A stretch of DNA of 64,000 nt from Paenibacillus mellifer (lineage in GTDB: Bacteria > Bacillota > Bacilli > Paenibacillales > Paenibacillaceae): contig NZ_JALPRK010000019.1 in the NCBI RefSeq assembly GCF_023195895.1, forward strand, positions 1 through 64,000, given 5' to 3'. A model generated the notes under the pieces. The model ran no database searches and was not told the DNA's origin. It worked only from the letters and a program-made list of their open reading frames with translations. Of this stretch, positions 27,641-36,674 are shown one piece after another. The stretch's first letter is position 1. Each line of letters begins with the position of its first letter. The position numbers were made by a program, and so were the translations under genes.

Positions 27641-28588
27641 TCAATTCAAACCGCCATTTCGAATCCACTCGGCTGTTCTCGAAATTCCCTCTTCTAAACT
27701 GACTTCAGGTTCCCATTGCAAAAGCGATTTTGCTTTAGCGGAATTACACAGTAACTTCTGGATCTCGCTTTGCGGGTGGATATGTTCCACATGTTTTATT
27801 CTTGCTTCATCACCAGTAATCAGAACAGCCAGGTCATTGATGGAAATATCTTGGCCAAGCCCGGCATTTACTATTTCGCCGTTTATCTCATCGGAGAAAC
27901 CTGCAGCTACAACAAATCGGGCACAGTCTTCCACATAAAGAAGATCCCTGGTTTGCGTGCCTTCACCGTAAATGTTCAGTTCTTTTCCGCTCAGGTGGTT
28001 ATTGATAAATATCGCCACGACGCCGCCTTCTCCTCCGGTCTTCTGAAAAGGGCCGTACGTATTAAAGGGGCGAATCACCGCGGTCGGCAATCCATAGGCA
28101 TGGTAATAAGAAAGCACCATGTTTTCGGCTGCAATCTTTGCTCCCGCATACGGAGAAGCCGGCTTTGTCGGATGAATCTCGGAGATCCCCGTTTCATCCA
28201 AGCAACGGTCATACACCATGCAGGTGCTCATGAAAACCACCTTTGTATTGTGTTCCCGGCACTGCTCGAGGATGTAAAAGGTTCCTATCGTATCATTATA
28301 GAACGTGGTTCTAGGATCATCGATCGAATCTTGTACGTTGATGGAGGCTCCGAGGTGGTAGCAAAGTTCGAATTTATGATCATAGAACAAAGTCTTAAGC
28401 AGGGTCTCATCCAATATCGACCCTTTAATGAAGGACATGAAGCCCGGGTGATCTCGGAATTCCTTCAAGTTATCTTCCCGACCATTCGACAAGTCATCCA
28501 AAATCCACAATTGATGGCCGTCATTAAGCAATCTTTTGGCGACCCATCGACCAATAAAGCCAGCCCCGCCTGTAAGTAGAATGTTCAT
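27641..28588 (-). CDS. NAD-dependent nucleotide-sugar epimerase/dehydratase (SDR)
   Basis: A 315-residue extended short-chain dehydrogenase. NAD motif LLTGGAGFIGRWV is at residues 4-16, the catalytic Ser region is MSTCMVYD, and the Tyr/Lys pair is in SPYAGAKIAAENM at about 152. It probably epimerises or dehydrates a UDP- or dTDP-sugar. It is distinct from the PseB-like enzyme at 49.4-50.4 kb and is not required by the six-step pseudaminic acid pathway, so it may supply a second sugar or a variant. GGAGG lies 10 nt before ATG. Exact substrate not predictable. Confidence 0.85.
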   Translation of the reverse strand: MNILLTGGAGFIGRWVAKRLLNDGHQLWILDDLSNGREDNLKEFRDHPGFMSFIKGSILDETLLKTLFYDHKFELCYHLGASINVQDSIDDPRTTFYNDTIGTFYILEQCREHNTKVVFMSTCMVYDRCLDETGISEIHPTKPASPYAGAKIAAENMVLSYYHAYGLPTAVIRPFNTYGPFQKTGGEGGVVAIFINNHLSGKELNIYGEGTQTRDLLYVEDCARFVVAAGFSDEINGEIVNAGLGQDISINDLAVLITGDEARIKHVEHIHPQSEIQKLLCNSAKAKSLLQWEPEVSLEEGISRTAEWIRNGGLN

Positions 28589-28625
28589 CCTTGCATTTCC
28601 TCCAAATAGAGTTGGTTGTATCTCT

Positions 28626-29675
28626 TCACAGCAAATCCCAGGTCACAGGAGTACCTTTCGGGGTGTCCTTGCCGATTCTTTTCCCCAACAGATCATCCAA
28701 ATATTTAGTAGGAAGCCCCAATCCAGGGCGGATAGACTTCACATTTTCTTTTGTAAATACTTCGCCGGCTCTCATGTCTTTAGAAATGTATAATGATCGG
28801 CGGTGCTTGAGCGATTCCTTCTCTCTTTCTGTAGCCCCATAGGTAATAGCCCCCATGGCTTGCCACGCCCGTTCCGACTCGTTTACTAGTGCTGCAAGCT
28901 CTGATGGTTCCATGGAAAAGGCAGAATCGACTCCCCCGTCGGCCCGGCTCAATGTAAAGTGTTTTTCGATGACTGTCGCTCCAAGCGCAATGCTGGCCAC
29001 GGATACGCCAATGCCTATCGTATGATCGGATATTCCGACCTGACAATTGAACAAATGCTCCATATGAGGAAGCGTCAACAGGTTGGTGTTGGCTGGCGTC
29101 GCCGGATAGGTACTTGTGCATTTTAACAGTACAATATGCTCCGCTCCCGCTTCCCGAGCGGCTCTGACCGTCTCGTCAAGTTCGGCAATCGAAGCCATGC
29201 CGGTTGAAATAATCAATGGTTTTCCGGTGGACGCTACTTTACGTATCAGTTGAATATCTGTATTTTCAAACGAGGCTATTTTATAGGCCGGTACATCCAA
29301 CGATTCCAGGAAATCTACGGCCGTTTCATCAAACGGGGTACTAAAGGCGAGCAGTCCAAGCTCCGCGCACTTTCTAAAAATCGATTCATGCCATTCCCAA
29401 GGAGTATATGCTTCTTGGTAAAGCTTGTACAGGGAGGTTCCTTTCCATAGACTATTTGGATCTTCAATAAAAAAATCCCCTTCATCAATATCCAATGTCA
29501 TTGTATCGGCCGTATACGTCTGCAGCTTGACGGCATCCGCTCCCGCCTTGGCAGCAGCTTCAACAATTGCTAACGCACGTTCAAGCGAATGATTATGATT
29601 TCCGGACATCTCCGCGATAACAAAAGGTTTATGCTTTTTCCCGATCAAACGGCCGCCGATAGCGAATTCCATCAT
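28626..29675 (-). CDS. pseI: Pseudaminic acid synthase (NeuB family)
   Basis: Condenses phosphoenolpyruvate with 2,4-diacetamido-2,4,6-trideoxy-altrose to give pseudaminic acid. 349 residues. The NeuB-type TIM barrel spans about 15-265 (FVIAEMSGNHNHSLERA; DAVKLQTYTADTM; VIEKHFTLSRADGG), with a C-terminal SAF antifreeze-like domain from about 290 (RRSLYISKDMRAGE). The PseI/SpsE type is favoured over NeuB or LegI by context (PseG, PseF, PseH and PseC all present). I chose ATG 29675, with AAGGAG 7 nt upstream. It starts 1 nt after the methyltransferase stop. Confidence 0.92.
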   Translation of the reverse strand: MMEFAIGGRLIGKKHKPFVIAEMSGNHNHSLERALAIVEAAAKAGADAVKLQTYTADTMTLDIDEGDFFIEDPNSLWKGTSLYKLYQEAYTPWEWHESIFRKCAELGLLAFSTPFDETAVDFLESLDVPAYKIASFENTDIQLIRKVASTGKPLIISTGMASIAELDETVRAAREAGAEHIVLLKCTSTYPATPANTNLLTLPHMEHLFNCQVGISDHTIGIGVSVASIALGATVIEKHFTLSRADGGVDSAFSMEPSELAALVNESERAWQAMGAITYGATEREKESLKHRRSLYISKDMRAGEVFTKENVKSIRPGLGLPTKYLDDLLGKRIGKDTPKGTPVTWDLL

Positions 29676-29676
29676 G

Positions 29677-30609
29677 TTACTCTCCTTCTTCTTGTTCAAA
29701 GTCCATAAAGTGTGTCGCGACTATTGCATTTTGGGGTAGCAAGCAGGGAATACCGTCAAGAATCGGATACGCCAACATGCTTTCAGGCGAATAAAAAGCT
29801 GCTTTTATCCGTTGAATCGATGCTTTGGTGATGGGACAGCATATAGGACTTTTCTCGTCCGTTTTTGGATCCGATTCCTCACTTGCTTCTTTTCTAATAA
29901 TGATCAGGCCTGTTGGGTTCAGCGGGTTTAAGGATACTTCAAACTGCCGGTGTTCAATGATTTCGTAACCCAGTTGTAAGGCTGTTTCATATAAATTTGT
30001 AATATATCCATGAGCAAGCATGCGTTGTTTTGAAGGTTCGTCCGCAAACTCATAGGCAGGCTCCACCAAAACCAGATATTTTCGGGCAACTCTATATAGC
30101 TCGGTCAATCCTTCCCGTTCTCTTCCCCCATTCGGTTCAATCGAATGTACAGTGTATACTACATCAACGGAGTTGTCCCGGAGCGGACTGCAAAACAGAT
30201 CCCCAGTAAACAGGCTTGCATTTGAAATACCAAATTCTCTAAGGAATTGTTGAGCATATTTGATTCGGGACCAGGACAAGTCAAATCCATAAATATTTTG
30301 CGGTCTGAAGTTCAGACGAGAAACGGTGTTGCCTAACGTTACCGCCTCTCCCACACCTGCCTCAAGGAGGGAATCAAAGCTTCCCAGATCATTCAAAACG
30401 TCAGCAAGCTTAGCGGAAAACGAGTCCCGCAATTCCTTGTTATCCCTATAATGCTGAATATAGCTGCCCGCCTGAAAATCGTAGCTGATCATAATTTGGG
30501 AGGTTGAGTTTGCTTGGCTCGAACTGTTTTTTTTAAAGTACTCAATGATATTCCCATGATTAGAATATAACCGTTTTATTTCATTCAGTATTTTCAAGTC
30601 TTGTTCCAT
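29677..30609 (-). CDS. Class I SAM methyltransferase with Trm112-like tail
   Basis: A 310-residue protein. The SAM-binding loop is LLEAGVGEAVTLGN at about 91-104, and the acidic ribose-binding strand is IYGFDLSWSRI. PLRDNSVDVVYTVHSIEPNGG marks motif IV. The C-terminal about 60 residues (CCPITKASIQ ... YPILDGIPCLL) resemble the Trm112-like zinc element, which often accompanies sugar or small-molecule methyltransferases. It sits between pseI and pseG, so methylation of a pseudaminic acid intermediate or derivative is likely; this is inference. AGGAG lies 6 nt before ATG. Confidence 0.78.
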   Translation of the reverse strand: MEQDLKILNEIKRLYSNHGNIIEYFKKNSSSQANSTSQIMISYDFQAGSYIQHYRDNKELRDSFSAKLADVLNDLGSFDSLLEAGVGEAVTLGNTVSRLNFRPQNIYGFDLSWSRIKYAQQFLREFGISNASLFTGDLFCSPLRDNSVDVVYTVHSIEPNGGREREGLTELYRVARKYLVLVEPAYEFADEPSKQRMLAHGYITNLYETALQLGYEIIEHRQFEVSLNPLNPTGLIIIRKEASEESDPKTDEKSPICCPITKASIQRIKAAFYSPESMLAYPILDGIPCLLPQNAIVATHFMDFEQEEGE

Positions 30610-30644
30610 TTTACTCTCCTGTATTGGTTAGTTCAGAAGTGCAA

Positions 30645-31715
30645 TTATAAATTCCCTAGTAAAACCTCTGCTACCCGCCCAATAATTGATTTACTATCAC
30701 TGTTCATTAATTCTAGTGAACAAGTACTAATTTCTTTAAGTTCTTCAGGCGAATTCATCGCTCTATTTATCATATCGGCATAATGGGCCGAATTTATTTC
30801 ATTATGATTCCCTAAATTCCACACTGCACCTAAACGCTCTGCTAAAGAAACCGAATTTTCCTGGTTCTCGGCCACAATGGTAACGGATGAAGGTAAACCT
30901 AAGTAACAGCGTTCCCACATAGCAACTCCTCCAGCACCTAAGGCAAAGTCAGCCGTTGCAATGTAGTTGGCCATATCCTCAACCTGGACATGAAAGTTCG
31001 TATGGCTGAGAAGATCGCATTTTTTTTGAATAATTGCTTTATGCTCATATGAATTTCCAACAATAACATCCGTTTCCAAATTATCTGAATTCAGTTTCAT
31101 TAAAGCATCAACCGCTTTTTCAGTCTCATTTGTAGGATCGCTGCCGCCAAAAAAAACAAGCAGACGATGCAGGGTTCCCGTCCTTTGTCTCAATCGGTGC
31201 CGCTCCAACCGAAACGCCGGTCTTAATAAAAGATAAGACGGTCCTAATAATAATCCGCAATGCTCGGGAACCAGATTTTTATATCTCAAAGCAGCATTTT
31301 CAGCGAGGTTTTGGTCAAGCAGGATATCTGCCTGGTGTTTACGGTTAGCCAAGTCATCAATAACAAGTAGTTTTTGTGTATATGAACGCACTTGGGATTC
31401 CCATATTTCATCCAGGCTGTAGTGATCAACAATGATCCACATCGGCATACTTCCCAGTTTTTTGACAATGTTCACTGTAAATAGAGCATCGCTTTCAACT
31501 TCAGCTTCAGAAAGATCAACTTGCGAGTCTCTGAGATAAACTCGATAACCCCTCTGTTTGATATAATCCGACATATCCCCCCGAAGAGTCCTGCAAATGA
31601 ATACCGCATCGATTTGATAATGTTTTAGATCATCTGCCAAAGCCAGGCAACGCATAATATGGCCTGTACCGATTTTGTTTGAGGCATCCGCACGAATAAG
31701 GACATAGTTATCCAT
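30645..31715 (-). CDS. pseG: PseG-type UDP-sugar hydrolase
   Basis: Removes UDP from UDP-2,4-diacetamido-2,4,6-trideoxy-AltNAc, releasing the sugar for PseI. 356 residues. The opening IRADASNKIGTGHIMRCLAL is the PseG/SpsG signature, including the catalytic His in GTGHIMR. The GT-B second domain has VFFGGSDPTNET and FALGAGGVAMWERCYLGLP, which bind the UDP moiety. Its ATG directly follows the pseF stop (TGAATG), so the two are coupled. Confidence 0.92.
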   Translation of the reverse strand: MDNYVLIRADASNKIGTGHIMRCLALADDLKHYQIDAVFICRTLRGDMSDYIKQRGYRVYLRDSQVDLSEAEVESDALFTVNIVKKLGSMPMWIIVDHYSLDEIWESQVRSYTQKLLVIDDLANRKHQADILLDQNLAENAALRYKNLVPEHCGLLLGPSYLLLRPAFRLERHRLRQRTGTLHRLLVFFGGSDPTNETEKAVDALMKLNSDNLETDVIVGNSYEHKAIIQKKCDLLSHTNFHVQVEDMANYIATADFALGAGGVAMWERCYLGLPSSVTIVAENQENSVSLAERLGAVWNLGNHNEINSAHYADMINRAMNSPEELKEISTCSLELMNSDSKSIIGRVAEVLLGNL

Positions 31716-32447
31716 TCACATCACCGGTTTTTGTATGATATGAGCATTGATTTGGGCAATCTCAGGATGATCCAGTAAATAAGTGATTAATTCATCGGAT
31801 TTCATATCCTTGCGTCCTTTCCAACTCTCGGCCAGCAGACTACATAATCGGTAATCCTCTTCCGTATCTATCGTCATTCTCAAATCAGGATGCAAAATGG
31901 AATCCGGAACATCAATCACGGTTTGTTCGAATTGATCAGGATACTCGTAAGCATAATATGTAACATGCTCACGATGGCGCTCTTCAGTTGAAGCCTGGTA
32001 AATCCGCTCTAGCGCCGAAAATGAAATTAGTTCAACCGACAGGCCGCGCGTAAGTTCGCTTTGCTGCCGATTAATTACAATATCCGAGGGATGATTTCTC
32101 ATGGCTTCAACAGTCAGATTAGCGAAATGATAGTCCACAAACGGACAGTCGGCGGTTACTCGAATGATATATTCGGGTTGATATAACTTGGCACATTCAT
32201 AGTAACGAGAGAGTACGTTGTCCTCTTCCCCCCGAAAACAGTTAATGTCATGGGAGGAACACCAGGAAGCAATGGGATCATCCTCACGACGAGTTGAAGT
32301 AGCGACGATCACTTGCGCGATCGGATGAATTAATTTACATCGTTCAACAACATAATCCAGCACGCAACTGTCGCCAAGCGGCATCAATACTTTTCCCGGC
32401 AAACGGGTGGAACCCATTCTTGCCTGAATGATGACTATGATGTTCAA
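31716..32447 (-). CDS. pseF: PseF/SpsF-type CMP-pseudaminic acid cytidylyltransferase
   Basis: Activates pseudaminic acid with CTP for transfer. 243 residues, nucleotidyltransferase fold. IIVIIQARMGSTRLPGKVL is the nucleotide loop, followed by IRVTADCPFVDY (metal-binding Asp) and HREHVTYYAYEYPDQF. It resembles SpsF of the B. subtilis spore-coat polysaccharide operon. I chose TTG at 32447 because AAAGGGGAG lies 6 nt upstream; the in-frame ATG 30 nt earlier lies within the end of the luxC-like gene and has no ribosome site. Confidence 0.88.
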   Translation of the reverse strand: MNIIVIIQARMGSTRLPGKVLMPLGDSCVLDYVVERCKLIHPIAQVIVATSTRREDDPIASWCSSHDINCFRGEEDNVLSRYYECAKLYQPEYIIRVTADCPFVDYHFANLTVEAMRNHPSDIVINRQQSELTRGLSVELISFSALERIYQASTEERHREHVTYYAYEYPDQFEQTVIDVPDSILHPDLRMTIDTEEDYRLCSLLAESWKGRKDMKSDELITYLLDHPEIAQINAHIIQKPVM

Positions 32448-32469
32448 TGTACTCTCCCCTTTCAAAATG

Positions 32470-33732
32470 CTATCCATATACTCTTATCCAGCGAACCAAC
32501 TGATCAAGGACAAGCATACCGTCCCAAGGAATGTCATAAGTGTGCGCATTCCCCACAGAAACAAACCTGGATACTCCACTATACTTCGAGGCATGGACCA
32601 ACGCCTCCAAAGAGTCAGCATCCAAACGATGCGAAATCGTCTGAATCGATGAAGGTAAATACTTCACCAGTTCATTCCAATGATCACAAGGGTAAACATG
32701 TATGATACGCATTCCCTGCCCGCTTAACGGCTGAAGCCGTTCATGCGAATGAATCGTCCATTCGGTGCCCCCGGATGACTTTATTTTCTCTCCGTTCATC
32801 AAAGCAGCTGCTCTATATTCAAGCAATTTTACGGATTCTCCCGCTTCTAAAGGCTCATAATACGGAAGGTGCGTAATTTTGTTGAAAGCATTCTCCAGCT
32901 GCGATGCTATTTCCCTTATCTCATTTGCTCTGCCCTTTACTATAACGGCATGCGGCGATGAACACGCCAGTTGCTGAAACAACACGGTGTCTCTAGCTAA
33001 ACTGATCCAATCCTGTTCTGACATCAGTAGCGGATCAATGACAGAGCAACTATATTTAGGTCCAAAAATGAGCGTGTTTGATTCATCCTTCCCTTTCAAA
33101 CCCGCTACGGACCGCACTGCTTCTTGCCCTCCCCAAGCAATTCGGACATCGCAATGCGCGCCCATAGCGGCATTCGGTTCATCCCATTCTCCCGGAAAGG
33201 AAAATACAGAGACGGCTTCCGCCATTACGCGTCCTGCTTCCCCCGTGCCCGCAAGTGAATGCAGAAACGGAGAAATCCAGTCCTCCTGCTTCGAACTTAA
33301 CTTCACGATAGAAACATTTTTCGTTAATAGCGCTTGTAGAACCGAAATCAAACTTAATAGCGGAACATTACCCGCAACCCAATGACCAACAATGCCCTTC
33401 GGAACAGCAATCCCTTTAAATCCCCCTGCTTCCGAAGTCCGATCCAATACAAATTCGCTACGAAGGCCCCTAGATAACAGCTTTTTTATGGATTCGGGAT
33501 GAAGAAACGCCAATAGATAAGCTAAACCGGCATTCTTATATTTATGGTACATAGGATGCGAGGGCATAGCCCATGCTTGATATACGCCGTATAACGCTTG
33601 AATCATTTCATCCATAGACAGATTCCGGATAGGCCTCGCTTGTTCTGCAATATCAGTTAGTTTCGCGGTGAACTGTTCGAGTGAAAGCTCTTGCACGACA
33701 CTACTAGTACAACTGTGATAGCGGATTACCAT
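32470..33732 (-). CDS. LuxC-like acyl-CoA/acyl-protein reductase
   Basis: A 420-residue aldehyde dehydrogenase-fold protein of the LuxC family, which reduces acyl thioesters to aldehydes with NADPH. The nucleotide region is WVAGNVPLLSLISVLQALL, then VSIVKLSSKQEDW, and the probable acylated catalytic Cys is in FQQLACSSPHAV at about residue 257. It lies three genes from a LuxE-like partner, so the pair could form a fatty-acid-reductase-type complex without light-producing LuxAB. I chose ATG 33732, with AAGGAG 10 nt upstream; it overlaps the GNAT gene by 7 nt. Confidence 0.85.
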   Translation of the reverse strand: MVIRYHSCTSSVVQELSLEQFTAKLTDIAEQARPIRNLSMDEMIQALYGVYQAWAMPSHPMYHKYKNAGLAYLLAFLHPESIKKLLSRGLRSEFVLDRTSEAGGFKGIAVPKGIVGHWVAGNVPLLSLISVLQALLTKNVSIVKLSSKQEDWISPFLHSLAGTGEAGRVMAEAVSVFSFPGEWDEPNAAMGAHCDVRIAWGGQEAVRSVAGLKGKDESNTLIFGPKYSCSVIDPLLMSEQDWISLARDTVLFQQLACSSPHAVIVKGRANEIREIASQLENAFNKITHLPYYEPLEAGESVKLLEYRAAALMNGEKIKSSGGTEWTIHSHERLQPLSGQGMRIIHVYPCDHWNELVKYLPSSIQTISHRLDADSLEALVHASKYSGVSRFVSVGNAHTYDIPWDGMLVLDQLVRWIRVYG

Positions 33733-34481
33733 CCCAGTACCACTCCTTCCAACGTTTCCAGGGGCCATATATCAGGCCATTCCAATGACGTGTCGCTGGA
33801 TGCCTTGTTCTGAAGAACATACAACGGTTCTATATCAGGGGAACTATTACCTGGTTGTTTACGAAGATAGGAGAAGGAATATCGCTCTCCTATTACCGGC
33901 CATTTCGATAGATTATATCTTATAAGATAAGGAGCTCCTTCATACCGCATCTCTTCAGACACGATTAGATTTCCTTCCGGATCCATTCCGTATTTCCTTG
34001 GCCCTTTCGTCAAACGCCAATCATCATAACCGGAAAGTGAATCTTGAAATCGTGACGCTGCCTTAGTGACGAGTTGCGCTCCGCACGAAATCTCCCATCT
34101 GTAAGTCGGCGCCGTAGACCAACCCAACAATCTCTTTACGGGTCCCATTCTTTTATTGGGAACTCCAATGACTATATCAATTCCAGCCCCTCGAGTCTCT
34201 TGCAATGCATGATTTAGCATCTTAGCAATATTAGGAACCTGAGAGGTCTCCTTTGCAAAAATGCCGTCCACTGCAAAGCCTGTTCGAAACCCCGGAAACA
34301 TTGGCATTTCGATAATGCTATAATGAGCTGCCAGCGTACCGTCTTGTTCTCCAACCCAAGAGAACACGTTAGGAGCCTTCTTTTTCCACAAAAATAGTTC
34401 TTTATCAAACGGCAATTCTCTATCCGCAAACAATCTTTCGATTCCTATCAAATCTCCGGATGCGTAAGAACGAATCTTCAT
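33726..34481 (-). CDS. GNAT-like acyltransferase
   Basis: A 251-residue protein. The N-terminal IRSYASGDLIGIERLF and the beta-strand pattern (GTLAAHYSIIEMPMF, GFAVDGIFAKETSQ, IGVPNKRMGPVKRLLGW) fit a GNAT fold, about residues 1-150. The C-terminal half is unassigned. It is translationally coupled on both sides (ATGA with the LuxE-like gene, 7-nt overlap with the LuxC-like gene). It could transfer the cassette's acyl product onto an amino sugar; that is inference. No PseH signature. Confidence 0.65.
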   Translation of the reverse strand: MKIRSYASGDLIGIERLFADRELPFDKELFLWKKKAPNVFSWVGEQDGTLAAHYSIIEMPMFPGFRTGFAVDGIFAKETSQVPNIAKMLNHALQETRGAGIDIVIGVPNKRMGPVKRLLGWSTAPTYRWEISCGAQLVTKAASRFQDSLSGYDDWRLTKGPRKYGMDPEGNLIVSEEMRYEGAPYLIRYNLSKWPVIGERYSFSYLRKQPGNSSPDIEPLYVLQNKASSDTSLEWPDIWPLETLEGVVLGW

Positions 34482-35602
34482 TTCCCTTGTTCCTCCGCAT
34501 AAACATCACCACAGCCACGAACCTCCGCTTTAGGCGCGCGTCCCGCAAATTGAAATGCCTTTCCTTTTCGGCCGCAAGGGCAATCATCCACACCCACGAT
34601 CTTCCCCATATCATCCGTGATGACGGAATGATTCGGGCTAGCTAAAGGCAACAGGTTCATCAGTTGAATCAGACCAACCTCGCCGGTCGGCAAGGCTTGT
34701 AAGGTATGCGGGTCACGAATAATGACATCCGCATAATAAGGAACATGTTTGTTCCCATAAGGACAATCCGGATAAATGACGCCTGTCTGTTCAACCAAAC
34801 CGTAAAAATCAATAACTTGTTCGGGAGATATATTCCATACAGAAGATACGGCATCATTAAAAGAGCCCTTATCCACTGCAATATTTTGAAGTGTTTTCCA
34901 TCCCCCGCTATGAATTAGGAAAGTTTGATTCCCAAATCCCTCAAAGGAATGTCCTTGACGTTGCAGCATTTCATGAGCCTGATACAAAATATAAGTAAAT
35001 CCGTAAGCGATGAAATCCCCAGATTCTTTTGCAGCCTCTACAGCTTCAATTAATCGTTCCTCATTAAGAACTAGTTGTCCATCACAGAGATCCATAACGA
35101 AGTAAAATCGGCTGGCATACCCCATAAGGGACATAATTGCCGCTCCGCGAGCGGACATGCTGTTCTTCCCTCTAGCTGTTTCCATAGCATCAAAAATGAT
35201 ATACGGCCGCCGTTCCGTTCCAAGAAAACTGTCGAAAATGGACTGGACCGATTTCTTTTGACGGTAAGAAGTCGCTTCATCCTGAAAGATCCGGGAAGGT
35301 ACTCCTGAAGAAGTACTGCTCGACTGAACTGTTTTTAGCTTTGGATGTTGCTCCGGGTCGACACTTAGTAAATCGAATTTTTTGAAGATCGAAGTCGGCA
35401 AGTAAGGCAATTGGTCCAACCGCTGAATATGGTTATTATCCGCTCCGCTACTAAGCAAAAAACGGTCATATTCCATACATCTCTCCCGATGCCATTCGGT
35501 AAGTTGCCGCATTCCATTCAAAAGCCATACTTCCTTTCCTTCTTGTCCCATAGAATAGGCATCATGATGATTTGTAAAAGGGCTCGGCGCCTGTTTACTC
35601 AT
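34478..35602 (-). CDS. LuxE-like acyl-protein synthetase
   Basis: A 374-residue member of the LuxE/PaaK adenylate-forming family. It activates an acid as acyl-AMP and passes it to a cysteine. VQSSSTSSGVPSRIFQDEA at about 90-110 is the P-loop-like Ser/Thr-rich motif, and DFYGLVEQTGVIYPDCPYG at about 265 is the family core. A Cys at position 364, eleven residues from the end, matches the location of the acylated Cys that I recall for Vibrio LuxE. It overlaps the dehydrogenase gene by 8 nt and the GNAT-like gene by 4 nt. Substrate chain unknown. Confidence 0.82.
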   Translation of the reverse strand: MSKQAPSPFTNHHDAYSMGQEGKEVWLLNGMRQLTEWHRERCMEYDRFLLSSGADNNHIQRLDQLPYLPTSIFKKFDLLSVDPEQHPKLKTVQSSSTSSGVPSRIFQDEATSYRQKKSVQSIFDSFLGTERRPYIIFDAMETARGKNSMSARGAAIMSLMGYASRFYFVMDLCDGQLVLNEERLIEAVEAAKESGDFIAYGFTYILYQAHEMLQRQGHSFEGFGNQTFLIHSGGWKTLQNIAVDKGSFNDAVSSVWNISPEQVIDFYGLVEQTGVIYPDCPYGNKHVPYYADVIIRDPHTLQALPTGEVGLIQLMNLLPLASPNHSVITDDMGKIVGVDDCPCGRKGKAFQFAGRAPKAEVRGCGDVYAEEQGK

Positions 35603-36674
35603 AAAACCACTCCTCTAACCAAATCGAAAGCTCCGACTTTGTCCAAAAGACGGGGTTGGTTCTGAAGCAAGGATCCTTCATAATCCGCGAAAGAACCTGC
35701 CCCATCTCATCCTCTGAGAAACGATTAGGTATAAACGCACCCACGCTTTGATCGACTGCGCTTCCAGTCCAATCCATTAGCTGTTCAACGGACGCAAACC
35801 CGGCTGTTGCGGCCAACTTGGTTATTTTGGCTTCTGCCTTCTCCGCGTTTTTGGCCAATACATTCGCTAGAACGCGGGCACAAGCCTCCCCATGCCATTG
35901 ATTGGAATGCTCCGATTGATGGGCCAAGGCATGAGCCAAACCAACCGAAGCCTTACTCTGTGCTTTACCTGCACGAAGACTATTCCATTGAGCTGCAGAA
36001 GCGGGAAATTGCTCCTTGATTGAGCTTTTCCGCATCGAGTGATCGATCATTTCCTTTGAACTGCGAAAAACCTCCAATGAATGCGCTAAAGTATCGGCAC
36101 TAGAAATCGGAGACAACGAACTCTCCAGCGCATGTACGAAAGTGTCCCATAGGCCGTTCCAAAGCACACGGGGAGGAGCATGATAAATGAGGTTAGGATC
36201 CAGCAATACAAGATCAGGCCTCAAATTATCGGAGTGAATCGGGGTTTTACGGCCATTTACGGTTATCACTGCTGTCTCGCTGGTTTCGCTTCCTGATCCT
36301 GCCGTGGAGGGAATAGCAATAAGTGTCACAGAGCGAGTACGCTGATATTGAAGCAAACCAACCTTATTCCCCCAAAGTGAAGGGTCTTCCACTTTTTCGT
36401 ATCTTGCCGCCAGTTTTGCCAGGTCTATCGCTTTACCGCCACCCAAGGCTACAATAGTAGACGGTGCAGACTTCGATATCAACTCATGTAACTCATTTAA
36501 TCTCACAAGGTCTGCTTCTTTAGCCGTAACGATCTGGTCAGAAGAAATGTCACTTTCCTTAAAGTACTCCATCAGCGATGGAGAAACACACCATACGGCA
36601 TCAGAGTATCTATTTATTGCATCCTTCAGAATCCCAGTGCCCTCTATAATGGTTGGCCACACTAATTCGTTCAT
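35595..36674 (-). CDS. Iron-containing alcohol dehydrogenase
   Basis: A 359-residue family III dehydrogenase. The NAD(P) domain has VALGGGKAIDLAKLAA at about 76-91 and IPSTAGSGSETSETAV at about 120. The metal-binding domain has WDTFVHALES and LAHALAHQSEHSNQWHGEACA, supplying Asp and His ligands. It would interconvert an aldehyde and alcohol, fitting downstream or upstream of the LuxC-like step. I chose ATG 36674 with GGAGG 6 nt upstream; it overlaps the ligase stop (ATGA). Confidence 0.85.
   Translation of the reverse strand: MNELVWPTIIEGTGILKDAINRYSDAVWCVSPSLMEYFKESDISSDQIVTAKEADLVRLNELHELISKSAPSTIVALGGGKAIDLAKLAARYEKVEDPSLWGNKVGLLQYQRTRSVTLIAIPSTAGSGSETSETAVITVNGRKTPIHSDNLRPDLVLLDPNLIYHAPPRVLWNGLWDTFVHALESSLSPISSADTLAHSLEVFRSSKEMIDHSMRKSSIKEQFPASAAQWNSLRAGKAQSKASVGLAHALAHQSEHSNQWHGEACARVLANVLAKNAEKAEAKITKLAATAGFASVEQLMDWTGSAVDQSVGAFIPNRFSEDEMGQVLSRIMKDPCFRTNPVFWTKSELSIWLEEWFYE

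Noticed and set aside
32470-35602. Bioluminescence operon
   Set aside because: LuxC- and LuxE-like genes are present but there is no luxA, luxB or luxD, and the context is flagellar glycosylation.
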